Shown: positions 49,520 to 57,733, counted from the stretch's first letter. The stretch: DNA of 64,000 bases from CAYYTU01 sp964474655 (GCA_964474655.1 CAYYTU010000011.1:4886-68885), one strand, 5' to 3'. Program-made: numbers and translations. The notes: generated by a model not told the origin, from the letters alone.

Positions 49520-49837
49520 TCATTCAGTCGCAGAACCATCCAGCGTTTCATCTTGAGGCAGATCGTCCGCATACTCCCGCAGTCGTGCCTTGATCTCGGA
49601 CGTCAATTGCTTCCGCAGAGCGCGTCCCAGGCGATCTTTCTGCAACGCTAACTCCCAGCAGGACCGTTTGGCGCAAAGATATGCCCCTCTCCCACTCCGC
49701 TTGCCGGTCGGATCAATCACCACCTCGCCTTCAGGCGTGCGCACGATGCGAATCAACATGCGCTTGGGGTGGACCGTACGACAGGCGATGCAAGTCCGCC
49801 GCGGAATATGTTTCTGCCGTCCAGATCGCTTGCCCAT
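49520..49837 (-). CDS. rnpM: RNase P modulator RnpM (YlxR/DUF448)
   Basis: A 105-residue YlxR-family protein. Signature residues: RRTCIACRTVHPKRMLIRIVRTPEGEVVIDPTGKRSGRGAYLC, with CIAC and the GRGAYLC motif. The Bacillus subtilis homologue binds the RNase P RNA and modulates its activity. It lies 4 bases after nusA in the usual nusA-ylxR-infB order, here interrupted by palindromes before infB. The last 15 residues are acidic and variable. Confidence 0.9.
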   Translation of the reverse strand: MGKRSGRQKHIPRRTCIACRTVHPKRMLIRIVRTPEGEVVIDPTGKRSGRGAYLCAKRSCWELALQKDRLGRALRKQLTSEIKARLREYADDLPQDETLDGSATE

Positions 49838-49841
49838 CGGG

Positions 49842-51974
49842 CTAATAATCCAGGAACTCTTGCCAGTCCTCGTCCTCTCGCTTGCGTCGGCGACGCGGAA
49901 TCAGCTCGCCGGTCTCTTCGTCGTAGACGAGCTGGACGCGGCGACCGCGCTCGCGCTTGAGCTTGTCCTCGCGACCAATCGGCTCTTCATCCCCCTCGAA
50001 TAAAATGAATTCTTCTTCCTCTTCTTGAGCTTCTTCAGCCTCTCCAGCATCTTCAGCCTCTTCGACTGCTTCGTCCACTGCCTCAGACGCCTCGGCTGGA
50101 GCGCCCTCTGGAGCCGCGGCCACTGACTCTGCTATGTCCTCTGCCGCTATTACCTCTTCGGCCTCTTCTTCCTCTGCGACTTCCTCGACATCATCCGTCG
50201 GTTCAGCCTCAGCGACGGCCTCGCCGGCCTCCGGTTCTTCGATAGCGGTCTCTTCCGGAGCTTCTTCTTCCAGGCCTTTCTCTACCTCTACGATCTCTTC
50301 TTCTGCGACCGGCTCAGCGACCTCACCCGCAACGACGGGCTTCACCGCTTCGGCTGCTTCCTCAGCCACCTCGGCCTCGGGCGCTACTTCTATCTCCGCC
50401 TCGGTCTGCTCGACCACCTCTTCGGTCTTGGTGGCGATCTTTTGTACAGACGGCAGATCAAGGGCCTTAATGCTCTCTTTGATGGAACTTACCGTCTTGG
50501 GGCCCAACCCCTTCAGATCCAGCAACCCCTCATCACCGTCAATGGTCAGCCGCTCCATAATCTGGCCCACATTTTCAAGATCGAGCTTCTCCAGGCGAGC
50601 CAGGGCCCGAGCGCTGACGTCGAGCTCGGTGACCGGCGTCTCGTAGGCCTGAGGGATAATCATCTCGCGGGCTTTCTCGATCGCGACCTGACGCACCTTC
50701 TCCTGGGCCTCACGGTGCTCCCGCTTGGCCTTGCGGATAGAAGCGTAATGGCGCCACACCGCCTCGATCACCTGGCGCATTGCAAGCAGCTCATCGCTGC
50801 TGTAAGGGCTGTCCTCCTCTTCCTCGTGAACTTGTAAGATGTTGGCCACCCGAGGAAGCAGGTCGGCTGCCGGGCCCATTGAAGGCAGGACATCGGGGTC
50901 CTCATTCACTCGCTCCATAGCCCAGGAAGCCGCCTCGGTCACGCCCTGGATGTCAATACGATGATCGCTCAGCTTGGCCGCCAGCCGGGCATTCTGCCCG
51001 GAGCGCCCAATTGCCAACGAGAGTTGATCGTCGGGCACCACGACGCTGGCCGACTTTCGCCCGTCGGGATCTTCGTCCAGCTGGACACTCAGCACCTTGG
51101 CCGGGCTGAGTGCCTTGGCGATAAAAGTGCCCATATCAGGACTCCACTCAATGACATCGATCTTCTCTCCGCCGAGCTCGTTCACGATCGACTTGATCCG
51201 CACGCCACGCATACCCACGCAGGCGCCGACCGGGTCCACACCCGGTTGGCGAGCGATGACTGCTACCTTGGATCGAGAGCCGGCCTCGCGGGCGATGGCT
51301 TTGATCTCCACCGAGCCGTTGAATATCTCCGGTACCTCCAGCTCCAACAAGCGGCGCAACATCTTGGGATGGCTGCGGGAAAGAACGATCTTGGGGCCGC
51401 GGTTCGTGTTGCGCACCTCCAGCACGTAAGCGCGCAAGCGTTGGTGAATGTGATACCGTTCGCCAGGCACTTGCTGGCTGCGCGGCAGAATCGCCTCTGC
51501 GCTACCCAGGTTCAGCAAGACAACGTTAGAGCGGACGCTCTGAACGGTGCCGTGGACAATCTCGCCCTCCTGCTCGACGTAATGCTCGTACTGAGCGTCG
51601 CGCTCGGCCTCCCGAATCCGCTGTAGAATGACCTGCTTGGCGGTCTGGGCTGCAATGCGGCCAAAATCGTCTGGCGTGTCGTCGATGACCAGGCTATCCC
51701 CGAGCTCAGCATCGGGTTTGATTTCCCGCGCATCCTCCAAATCAATCTCATATTCCGAGTCACTCACATCCTCGACCACAGTTTTCTCTATAAAAACACT
51801 GACCTCACCGGTGCTGGGATCAATTTTAGCTGTGACGTTGTCCGTATCGTCAATATCGACGTTGCGGCGATAGGCCGATACCAGAGCAGATTCGACCGCA
51901 CTCAGCACGATCTCTCGGGGTAATCCGCGATCGCTACAAACCTCGTTAAACGCCAACAAAAATTCCGATTTCAT
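49842..51974 (-). CDS. nusA: Transcription termination/antitermination factor NusA with long acidic C-terminus
   Basis: A 710-residue NusA, far longer than the usual 350-500. The N-terminal polymerase-binding domain (MKSEFLLAFNEVCSDRGLPRE), the S1 domain (VEQEGEIVHGTVQSVRSNVVLLNLG) and two KH domains (VGACVGMRGVRIKSIVNELGGEKIDVIEW and LSLAIGRSGQNARLAAKLSDHRIDI) are standard. A helix-hairpin-helix/SAM-like module follows (LDLKGLGPKTVSSIKESI, about residues 500-520). Then come some 150 residues of Glu/Ala/Val-rich low complexity, and a basic end (RERGRRVQLVYDEETGELIPRRRRKRED). The ATG of MKSEF with GGGAGAAGGG upstream is the start. It is first in its operon; rimP is not present. Confidence 0.95.
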   Translation of the reverse strand: MKSEFLLAFNEVCSDRGLPREIVLSAVESALVSAYRRNVDIDDTDNVTAKIDPSTGEVSVFIEKTVVEDVSDSEYEIDLEDAREIKPDAELGDSLVIDDTPDDFGRIAAQTAKQVILQRIREAERDAQYEHYVEQEGEIVHGTVQSVRSNVVLLNLGSAEAILPRSQQVPGERYHIHQRLRAYVLEVRNTNRGPKIVLSRSHPKMLRRLLELEVPEIFNGSVEIKAIAREAGSRSKVAVIARQPGVDPVGACVGMRGVRIKSIVNELGGEKIDVIEWSPDMGTFIAKALSPAKVLSVQLDEDPDGRKSASVVVPDDQLSLAIGRSGQNARLAAKLSDHRIDIQGVTEAASWAMERVNEDPDVLPSMGPAADLLPRVANILQVHEEEEDSPYSSDELLAMRQVIEAVWRHYASIRKAKREHREAQEKVRQVAIEKAREMIIPQAYETPVTELDVSARALARLEKLDLENVGQIMERLTIDGDEGLLDLKGLGPKTVSSIKESIKALDLPSVQKIATKTEEVVEQTEAEIEVAPEAEVAEEAAEAVKPVVAGEVAEPVAEEEIVEVEKGLEEEAPEETAIEEPEAGEAVAEAEPTDDVEEVAEEEEAEEVIAAEDIAESVAAAPEGAPAEASEAVDEAVEEAEDAGEAEEAQEEEEEFILFEGDEEPIGREDKLKRERGRRVQLVYDEETGELIPRRRRKREDEDWQEFLDY

Positions 51975-52026
51975 CGCCCTTCTCCCACCAAACCAACCCC
52001 ACTCTCTTATCCACACACACTTGAAA

Positions 52027-52072
52027 CCGCCGAGTGTTTTCTCTCCGGCAATACAGAGCCGAAACTCGGCGG
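52027..52072 (-). promoter_or_regulatory. Hairpin in the nusA 5' leader
   Basis: CCGCCGAGT and ACTCGGCGG form a perfect 9-base stem (52064-52072 with 52027-52035 on the minus strand), followed by TTTCAAG. It lies about 53 bases before the nusA start. Confidence 0.55.
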
Positions 52073-52101
52073 GTCAGCTTGCTTTAGCCTAATATGAAGA
52101 A

Positions 52102-52120
52102 AAGTGGGACTTGCCCACTT
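52102..52120 (-). promoter_or_regulatory. Second hairpin in the nusA 5' leader, terminator-like
   Basis: AAGTGGG and CCCACTT (52102-52120) pair around a 5-base loop, then TTCTT follows. It lies about 20 bases downstream of the predicted nusA transcription start, in the position of an attenuator. The T-run is weak. Confidence 0.4.
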
Positions 52121-52145
52121 CTCTCGACGCGCCTATGCAAGTGGT

Positions 52146-52174
52146 ATTATAACACAGGCGGGTCCAACCTGCAA
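52146..52174 (-). promoter_or_regulatory. Promoter of the nusA operon
   Basis: On the minus strand TTGCAG (52169-52174), 17 bases, and a consensus TATAAT (52146-52151). The leader to nusA is about 165 bases. Confidence 0.75.
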
Positions 52175-52221
52175 GTTTACGTCCCGAAATCAGGGTTTAT
52201 CGTCTTCCAAGTGGAACGCGC

Positions 52222-52351
52222 CTTCGCTTTGAACTCAGCGAGAAACGTCAAAACCAGAATGCGCCAGCTCCCCGGCTGACGTTTTCGTAAGTGCGCTGCA
52301 CCTCTGGTTCGAAGATGATAAACCCTGCCCGAAATGTGCGCCGTCTTGACA
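52222..52351 (+). repeat. Copy B of the ~130-base promoter-bearing repeat
   Basis: Related over its length to 31715-31850 in the opposite orientation, with a 38-base core (52285-52322) at 36/38 identity. A hairpin upstream of the core is kept but with a different sequence: GAAACGTCA (about 52251-52259) can pair with TGACGTTTTC (52277-52286, one base bulged). The copy ends at the -35 of the nitrilase promoter. Confidence 0.8.
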
Positions 52352-52374
52352 TCCCCAGCCCATTGTGTTATCCT
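52346..52374 (+). promoter_or_regulatory. Promoter of the leader peptide-nitrilase unit
   Basis: A perfect TTGACA (52346-52351), 17 bases, and TATCCT (52369-52374). Confidence 0.8.
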
Positions 52375-52408
52375 CAGTAAGCACTCAATACTAAGGACGG
52401 AAAGGCTA

Positions 52409-52480
52409 ATGGCATGCCCGGAAGATGTGATCTTTATGATGACAACAACCACACATCCCTCACCGCCTTCAAATGAGTGA
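52409..52480 (+). CDS. 23-residue leader peptide coupled to the nitrilase gene
   Basis: A small open frame with an ATG, a GGAAAGG ribosome site 3 bases upstream (52399-52405), and a Thr/Pro/Ser-rich C-terminal half (MTTTTHPSPPSNE). Its end overlaps the nitrilase start by 8 bases in an ATGAGTGA arrangement. The nitrilase ATG has no ribosome site of its own, so ribosomes finishing this peptide probably re-initiate there. Real translation is inferred from this arrangement only. Confidence 0.55.
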   Translation: MACPEDVIFMMTTTTHPSPPSNE

Positions 52481-53276
52481 TCCACGCTTTTTGACTCTTG
52501 CCCTGGCTCAAATGGATATCCAAACGGGCCATCCAGAGGCAAACCTGGCCCAGGCTCGTGAGTTCGCCGCTCAGGCCCAAAAAGCCGAGGCCAACTTGCT
52601 GCTGTTGCCCGAGCTCTGGCTCCACGGCTACGACCTGGAACGGGCCGAGCAGTGGGCAACCCCGCGGGGAGAAGGCGGCTTTGCCGCGATGGCCACGATG
52701 GCGCAGATGTTCGATCTGCACATCGTCGGATCGCTGCTAGAGCGACACGCTGGCGGCATCTCCAATACCGCCGTGCTCTTTGGGCCCACGGGTGAACCAT
52801 TGGGCGCTTACCGCAAAGTCCACCTCTTCCGCCCTATGCAGGAGCACCAGTATTTGACTCCGGGCGATCATCTCACGCTCTGCCCGACGCCCTGGGGGCC
52901 GACCGGGCTTTCGATCTGTTACGATCTGCGCTTCCCTGAGCTCTACCGCACGCTGGCACTGGCCGGCGCTCGGCTCGTTGTCGTGCCAGCTCAGTGGCCG
53001 GTGCCCCGGCTCGACGCGTGGCTGTTGCTGGCCCGCGCTCGCGCCGTGGAGAACGAACTGATCGTCGCAGCCTGCAACCGCGTCGGCGTCAACGAAAACG
53101 TGACGTTCCCAGGCCAGTCGCTCGTGGTGGGACCGCTGGGGGAGACGCTGGCGCAAGCAGACGATCAAGAGCGTCTGTTGATCACGCGAGCCGACCTTAA
53201 GGAGATTCGCAAGGCGCGGCGCTACCTCACGGTTTATGAGGATCGCCGCCCAGAGGCTTATCACCTGGAAGAGTAG
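52473..53276 (+). CDS. Carbon-nitrogen hydrolase (nitrilase superfamily, amidase type)
   Basis: A 267-residue nitrilase-superfamily enzyme with the catalytic triad Glu47 (LLPELWLHGYD), Lys115 (YRKVHLF) and Cys149 (ICYDLRFPELYRTLA). The RFPELYR sequence after the Cys and the length resemble omega-amidase/2-oxoacid-amide hydrolases (YafV-like), but the substrate is not certain. It starts at MSDPRFLTLALAQMD, coupled to the leader peptide upstream. The stop codon lies within a strong terminator stem. Confidence 0.88.
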   Translation: MSDPRFLTLALAQMDIQTGHPEANLAQAREFAAQAQKAEANLLLLPELWLHGYDLERAEQWATPRGEGGFAAMATMAQMFDLHIVGSLLERHAGGISNTAVLFGPTGEPLGAYRKVHLFRPMQEHQYLTPGDHLTLCPTPWGPTGLSICYDLRFPELYRTLALAGARLVVVPAQWPVPRLDAWLLLARARAVENELIVAACNRVGVNENVTFPGQSLVVGPLGETLAQADDQERLLITRADLKEIRKARRYLTVYEDRRPEAYHLEE

Positions 53277-53302
53277 ATGATGTCTCATCTACTCTTTTTT
53301 CT
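53269..53302 (+). terminator. Rho-independent terminator overlapping the nitrilase stop codon
   Basis: A perfect 10-base stem GAGTAGATGA (53271-53280) and its complement (53285-53294), 4-base loop, then TTTTTT. The TAG stop (53274-53276) is inside the stem, so a ribosome at the stop would open the hairpin. Confidence 0.88.
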
Positions 53303-53322
53303 TTGACGAAAGGGAGACGGTT

Positions 53323-54135
53323 TTGAACGACGATCTAATGCTCGAAACGGCGATTGAGATTGCGCGGGAAGCCGGCGCCATCGTGCGCGATGATTTCCCG
53401 CGGGCCGGGCTTGACCACGTGCACTTCAAGGGCGCGGTCAATCCGGTCACCGAGACGGACACCGCCGCCGAGTCGCTGATCCTGGAGCGCTTGAGGGAGG
53501 CCTTTCCCGACCATCGCATCCTGGCCGAGGAGAGCGGCGGTGATGAGTGGCGCGAGACCAGTTCGCCCATCTGGCTGATCGATCCGCTGGACGGCACCAA
53601 CAACTTCGCCCACGGCTTCCCGCACGTCGGCGTCTCGTTGGTGCTGCTGGCGGATGGAAAGCCGGTAGTAGGCGTGATCTACGATCCGCTGCGCGACGAG
53701 CTCTTCTCCGCTGCCGCCGAACAGGGTAGCTACCTCAACGGTGAACCGATTCACGTCTCCGGCGTCGATGAACTGGCGGACGCTTTTCTCGCCACCGGCT
53801 TCCCCTACGACCGCCGCACAGCCGAGGACAACAACGTTGAGCGCCTCGATCATTTCTTGCGACGCAGTCAGGGGGTACGACGGGCCGGAGCGGCCGTGCT
53901 CGATCTGGCCTACGTGGCCTGCGGGCGTCTGGACGGCTTCTGGGAGATTCGGCTCCACCCCTGGGATGTGGCGGGCGGGATCTTGCTGGTGCGGGAGGCC
54001 GGCGGCGCGGTGACCGATTTCGAGCGCAACTCCGATTGCCTCTCCGGCGAGCAGATCGTGGCTTCCAACGGTCAGCTGCACGGGCAAATGGTGCGCGTGA
54101 TCCAGGAGGGCCAGGCAGCGCCGCGCCCAACATAG
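53323..54135 (+). CDS. Inositol monophosphatase family protein
   Basis: A 270-residue Mg-dependent, Li-sensitive-type phosphatase. Metal-binding motifs in order: VTETDTAAESLI, LAEESGG, WLIDPLDGTNNFAHGFPHVGVSLVLL and the C-terminal WDVAGGILLVREAGGAVTDF. Substrates in the family include inositol phosphates, fructose-1,6-bisphosphate and 3'-phosphoadenylates. The start is a TTG with AGGGAG 7 bases upstream. It lies 46 bases after the nitrilase stop, beyond a terminator; no separate promoter is obvious, so it may depend on read-through. Confidence 0.87.
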   Translation: MNDDLMLETAIEIAREAGAIVRDDFPRAGLDHVHFKGAVNPVTETDTAAESLILERLREAFPDHRILAEESGGDEWRETSSPIWLIDPLDGTNNFAHGFPHVGVSLVLLADGKPVVGVIYDPLRDELFSAAAEQGSYLNGEPIHVSGVDELADAFLATGFPYDRRTAEDNNVERLDHFLRRSQGVRRAGAAVLDLAYVACGRLDGFWEIRLHPWDVAGGILLVREAGGAVTDFERNSDCLSGEQIVASNGQLHGQMVRVIQEGQAAPRPT

Positions 54136-54301
54136 TCGACAGTCGCGATAGGCCCCATCACAAAAGAGCTCAATCTCTCACTGGTAAATGTACAAGTTTA
54201 TGGCACAATACAGCGTTGGAGCTCGTAGTGCCTGATCGTGTTAGTGGAGAACTACTTTTGGACAAGGACGCTTTTTGGAGCAGTAGTAAGGAGAAGACGC
54301 T

Positions 54302-54874
54302 ATGACAAAACTGACTGAAATTCGTTGGCACGGGAGAGGTGGACAGGGCGTGGTCACCGCTGGCAAGTTGCTGGCCGAGGCCGCGCTGGGCTCCGGCCAA
54401 TACTTCCAGGCCTTCCCCGATTACGGCCCGGAGCGGATGGGAGCGCCGATTCGTGCCTTCACGCGGCTCAGCGACGAGCCGATCAAGATCCACTCCCAGA
54501 TCGAGCAACCGACCGTCGTCCTGGTGCTCGACCCCACACTGCTAGGAGCCGTGCCGGTGACGGAGGGATTGGTGGAAGATGGCACCTTATTGGTCAACAG
54601 CGCGATGAGCCCGGCCGAGATCCGCGATCTCACCAGCTTCCAGACCGGCAAGGTCTTTACCGTGGACGCCAGCCACATCGCCATTGAGGAGATGGGCCGC
54701 GAGATCACCAACACTCCAATGCTGGGCGCATTCGCCAAAGCAACCGGAACTGTCGCGCTAGACGATTTGGCCAAGGAACTGCAGGCATGGTTCGGCAAGA
54801 AGCTCTCGCAGGAGGCCATCGACGCCAACGTGCGGGCGATGAAACGCGCGGCTGAGGAAGTGGAAGAAGGATAG
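54302..54874 (+). CDS. porG: Pyruvate/2-oxoacid:ferredoxin oxidoreductase, gamma subunit
   Basis: A 190-residue gamma subunit of the four-subunit oxidoreductase. The signature is EIRWHGRGGQGVVTAGKLLAEAAL, then YFQAFPDYGPERMGAPIRAFTRLSD and NTPMLGAFAKATG. It forms part of the coenzyme A-binding region of the complex. AAGGAG precedes the ATG. It is the first gene of porGDAB; delta, alpha and beta follow within short gaps. A clear promoter was not found in the 166 bases upstream. Confidence 0.9.
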   Translation: MTKLTEIRWHGRGGQGVVTAGKLLAEAALGSGQYFQAFPDYGPERMGAPIRAFTRLSDEPIKIHSQIEQPTVVLVLDPTLLGAVPVTEGLVEDGTLLVNSAMSPAEIRDLTSFQTGKVFTVDASHIAIEEMGREITNTPMLGAFAKATGTVALDDLAKELQAWFGKKLSQEAIDANVRAMKRAAEEVEEG

Positions 54875-54942
54875 TCGACAATAGATTGCAGCGTTGAACC
54901 TGCAATAGCAAGTTTTGAGCGTGAACTGAAGGAGAAAACGTT

Positions 54943-55308
54943 ATGTCAGAGTTGAAAGGATGGCGAGAGATCCCGATTGGCGGGATGATCTTGGAGGCAG
55001 GAAATGCCGTGGAGTACAACACCGGCGACTGGCGGGCTTTCCGTCCCGTCTTCGGTGAGGCCGAGTGTATCCATTGCTTCACCTGCTGGCTCAACTGCCC
55101 CGATTCCAGCATCCTGGTGGATCCCGAGAATGAGGAGATGGTCGGCTTCGACCTCGATCATTGCAAGGGCTGCGGCATCTGCGCCGCGGTTTGCCCCGTC
55201 AACAAGCGGGTGATCAAGAAAGCCGAAGACGACGTCGAACGGGATGATCCTCGCCTTTGCATTCGAATAATTGAGGAAGGTAAGTTCCAGGAGGTAGGCG
55301 ATGAGTAA
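54943..55308 (+). CDS. porD: Pyruvate/2-oxoacid:ferredoxin oxidoreductase, delta (ferredoxin) subunit
   Basis: A 121-residue electron-transfer subunit with two [4Fe-4S] motifs, CIHCFTCWLNCP (about residues 47-58) and CKGCGICAAVCP (about 77-88). The N-terminal part, GDWRAFRPVFGEAE, is typical of PorD. It passes electrons from the beta subunit to ferredoxin. Its stop overlaps the porA start by 8 bases. Confidence 0.93.
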   Translation: MSELKGWREIPIGGMILEAGNAVEYNTGDWRAFRPVFGEAECIHCFTCWLNCPDSSILVDPENEEMVGFDLDHCKGCGICAAVCPVNKRVIKKAEDDVERDDPRLCIRIIEEGKFQEVGDE

Positions 55309-56488
55309 CTTTGAAGCACTGACCGGCAACGCCGCTGCTTCGACAGCGATGCGACAGATCAATCCAGACGTGGTGGCCGCCTATCCCATCACGCCGCAGA
55401 CGTCCACCGTCCAGACCTTCTCCGAGTACGTGGCGGATGGATTGGTGGATACGGAATTCGTGACGGTGGAGAGTGAGCACAGCGCGATGAGCGCCTGCGT
55501 CGGCGCCTCATCGGCCGGAGCGCGGGTGATGACCGCGACTTCCGCCAACGGCCTGGCGCTGATGTGGGAGATCGTCTACATCGCCGCATCCAACCGCTGC
55601 CCGATCGTGATGAGCCTGGTCAATCGAGCCCTGTCGGCCCCCATCAACATCCACAGCGACCACTCCGACGTGATGGGCATCCGCGATAGCGGTTGGATCA
55701 TTCTCTTTTCCGAGAATGGTCAGGAAGCCTATGACAACCTGATCCAGGCTGTGCGCATCGGCGAGCACCCCGACGTGCTGCTGCCGGTGGCGGTCTGCCA
55801 GGACGGCTTCATCACCAGCCACGCGCTGGAGCGTGTGGAGGTCTACGACGACGAAGACGTTCAAGATTTCATCGGCACCTACGAGCCCGAATGGCCACTG
55901 CTGGATCTGGAGAACCCCAAGACCTACGGTCCGCTGGACTTCTACGACTACTACTACGAGCACAAGCTCCAGCAGGTTCAGGCGATGGAGAACGCCCAGG
56001 GCGCGATCTTAGAGGTGACCCAGGAGTTCAACGAGCGGTTCGGGCGCGATTACGGCCTGTTCGAGCCCTATCGGCTGGACGACGCTGACGTGGCCGTGAT
56101 CGTCGCGAACTCGACGGCTGGTACGGCCAAGACGGTCGTGGATCAGCTGCGCAGCGACGGGCTGAAGGTGGGCTTGCTCAAGTTGCGCGTCTTCCGCCCC
56201 TTCCCCGCGAAGGAGCTGGCCGAGGCGCTGAGCCACCTCGACGCGGTGGCGGTGATGGATCGCGCAATTTCCTTCGGTGCGATGGAAAACGCCGGCCCGC
56301 TGTTCTCCGAGATGGTTTCGGCTTTGACGCTTCACGGGGTGGATGTGCCGGTCACCGATTACGTCTACGGCCTGGGCGGGCGCGATATCCGCCCCAGCGA
56401 GATCGAGCGGGTCTTCCGCGAGACGCTCGATGTGGCCGAGACGGGCGAGGTGAAGCGCAACGTGACGTTCTTGAGCGTGCGAGAGTGA
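55301..56488 (+). CDS. porA: Pyruvate:ferredoxin oxidoreductase, alpha subunit
   Basis: A 395-residue alpha subunit with ALTGNAAASTAMRQINPDVVAAYPITPQTSTVQTFSEYVADG at the N-terminus, EFVTVESEHSAMSACVGASSAGARVMTATSANGLALMWEI, and NRALSAPINIHSDHSDVMGIRDSGWI, a segment characteristic of pyruvate-specific PorA (segments given in order). Domain III follows (VIVANSTAGTAKTVVDQLR). It binds the pyrimidine part of TPP and substrate. The start overlaps porD and AGGTAGG lies upstream. Confidence 0.93.
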   Translation: MSNFEALTGNAAASTAMRQINPDVVAAYPITPQTSTVQTFSEYVADGLVDTEFVTVESEHSAMSACVGASSAGARVMTATSANGLALMWEIVYIAASNRCPIVMSLVNRALSAPINIHSDHSDVMGIRDSGWIILFSENGQEAYDNLIQAVRIGEHPDVLLPVAVCQDGFITSHALERVEVYDDEDVQDFIGTYEPEWPLLDLENPKTYGPLDFYDYYYEHKLQQVQAMENAQGAILEVTQEFNERFGRDYGLFEPYRLDDADVAVIVANSTAGTAKTVVDQLRSDGLKVGLLKLRVFRPFPAKELAEALSHLDAVAVMDRAISFGAMENAGPLFSEMVSALTLHGVDVPVTDYVYGLGGRDIRPSEIERVFRETLDVAETGEVKRNVTFLSVRE

Positions 56489-56495
56489 GGTAAGA

Positions 56496-57431
56496 ATGGC
56501 GACGAGATTAGTACCCAAAGAATTAGCGAAGAAAAAAGACCTTTTGGCTCCGGGGCACCGGTTATGTGCCGGCTGCGGCGCCTCAATTGTCGTGCGGCAG
56601 ATGCTGACGGCGATCGACGATCCAGTCGTGATCTCCAACGCCACCGGGTGCCTGGAGGTAGCGACGACGATCTATCCTTACACCGCCTGGCGGGTGCCGT
56701 GGATCCACAACGCATTCGAAAATGCAGCCTCGACCATCAGCGGCGTCGAAGCAGCTTATCGTTCTATGGTCCGTCAGGGCAAGATCGAAGAGGAGAACGT
56801 GAAGTTCATCGCCTTCGGCGGCGATGGCGGCACGTACGACATCGGTCTGCAGGCGCTTTCGGGCGCGGTCGAGCGCGGGCACCAGTTCCTGTACGTCTGC
56901 TACGACAACGGGGCGTATATGAACACTGGTATCCAGCGCTCCAGCGCCACGCCCTTCGGCGCACACACCACCACCTCGCCGGCCGGCAAGAAGATCCCCG
57001 GTAAGCAACAGCACCGCAAGGATCTGACCAAGATCATGGCTGCCCACGACATTCCATACGTAGCGCAGGCAGCCCCCAGCCGCTGGCGCGACTTGATGGA
57101 AAAGACGCGCAAGGCCGTCAACTGCGGCGGACCGGCCTTTATGAACGTGCTGTCGTCCTGCAACCGCGGCTGGCGACACCCCACCGACACCACCATCGAG
57201 ATCACGCAGATGGCCGTGGACACCTGCTTCTGGCCGCTCTATGAGGTGGAGGACGGCGAGTGGAGCCTGTCCTACAAGCCGAAGGAGAAGCTGCCCATCG
57301 AGAAGTGGCTGGAGCGTCAGGGTCGCTTCCGCCACCTGTTCCGGCCGGAGAACCGGCACCTGATCGACGAGTTCCAGAAAGAGGTCGACCGGCGCTGGGA
57401 GGAACTGCTGGAGCGCTGCGGCGAGGCGTAG
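56496..57431 (+). CDS. porB: Pyruvate:ferredoxin oxidoreductase, beta subunit
   Basis: A 311-residue beta subunit that carries TPP and a [4Fe-4S] cluster. Cluster cysteines: the CAGCG pair near residue 24, the Cys of SNATGCLEV, and the one in LSSCNRGW. The TPP motif is FGGDGGTYDIGLQALSGAVERGHQFLYVCYDNGAYMNTGIQ, with GDG followed by DNxxYxNTG. Together with porGDA it oxidises pyruvate to acetyl-CoA and reduces ferredoxin, or runs in reverse for CO2 fixation. It lies 7 bases after porA and is the last gene of the unit. Confidence 0.94.
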   Translation: MATRLVPKELAKKKDLLAPGHRLCAGCGASIVVRQMLTAIDDPVVISNATGCLEVATTIYPYTAWRVPWIHNAFENAASTISGVEAAYRSMVRQGKIEEENVKFIAFGGDGGTYDIGLQALSGAVERGHQFLYVCYDNGAYMNTGIQRSSATPFGAHTTTSPAGKKIPGKQQHRKDLTKIMAAHDIPYVAQAAPSRWRDLMEKTRKAVNCGGPAFMNVLSSCNRGWRHPTDTTIEITQMAVDTCFWPLYEVEDGEWSLSYKPKEKLPIEKWLERQGRFRHLFRPENRHLIDEFQKEVDRRWEELLERCGEA

Positions 57432-57456
57432 TTACTGAGTTCGAGACGTGAAATGA

Positions 57457-57489
57457 GCCCCGTGATCCGCGCGGATCACGGGGCTTTTT
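57457..57489 (+). terminator. Rho-independent terminator of porGDAB
   Basis: A perfect 12-base stem GCCCCGTGATCC (57457-57468) and its complement (57473-57484), loop GCGC, then TTTTT. Confidence 0.95.
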
Positions 57490-57499
57490 GCATCAACGG

Positions 57500-57733
57500 T
57501 CAGTATAGCGGAAGGGTGGTCCCCAGAAGCATGCACAGCACGAGTAGCGTGAGCAAACCGACGACGGCAAAGAAGTTCACGATTCCTTGGAAGCCGTTGT
57601 TTCCGCCAGGATTGGGAGTGTCCAGGCGTTGCTGCGCCTCTTGAATTCCTTGCATCCGGGCCTTGAGCAAGGCGATCTTGAGAGTCAGGCCCAAGATGAT
57701 CGCCAATGCCAACACCATCACCGGGATGGACAT
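57500..57733 (-). CDS. Small two-helix membrane protein
   Basis: A 77-residue protein of unknown family. Two hydrophobic helices (about residues 3-22 and 52-74) flank a polar loop with a short helical stretch (KARMQGIQEAQQRLD) and a PNPGGNNG turn. AAGGAG lies 6 bases before the ATG, supporting a real gene. It follows the 50-residue gene by 44 bases on the same strand and converges on the porB terminator. Confidence 0.65.
   Translation of the reverse strand: MSIPVMVLALAIILGLTLKIALLKARMQGIQEAQQRLDTPNPGGNNGFQGIVNFFAVVGLLTLLVLCMLLGTTLPLY

Larger units (their letters stand above)
51975..52408. other. 434-base gap between nusA and the nitrilase leader peptide
   Basis: No protein-coding gene is apparent. 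It contains the structured nusA leader, the nusA promoter (52146-52174), repeat copy B (52222-52351) and the nitrilase promoter (52346-52374). Confidence 0.7.
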
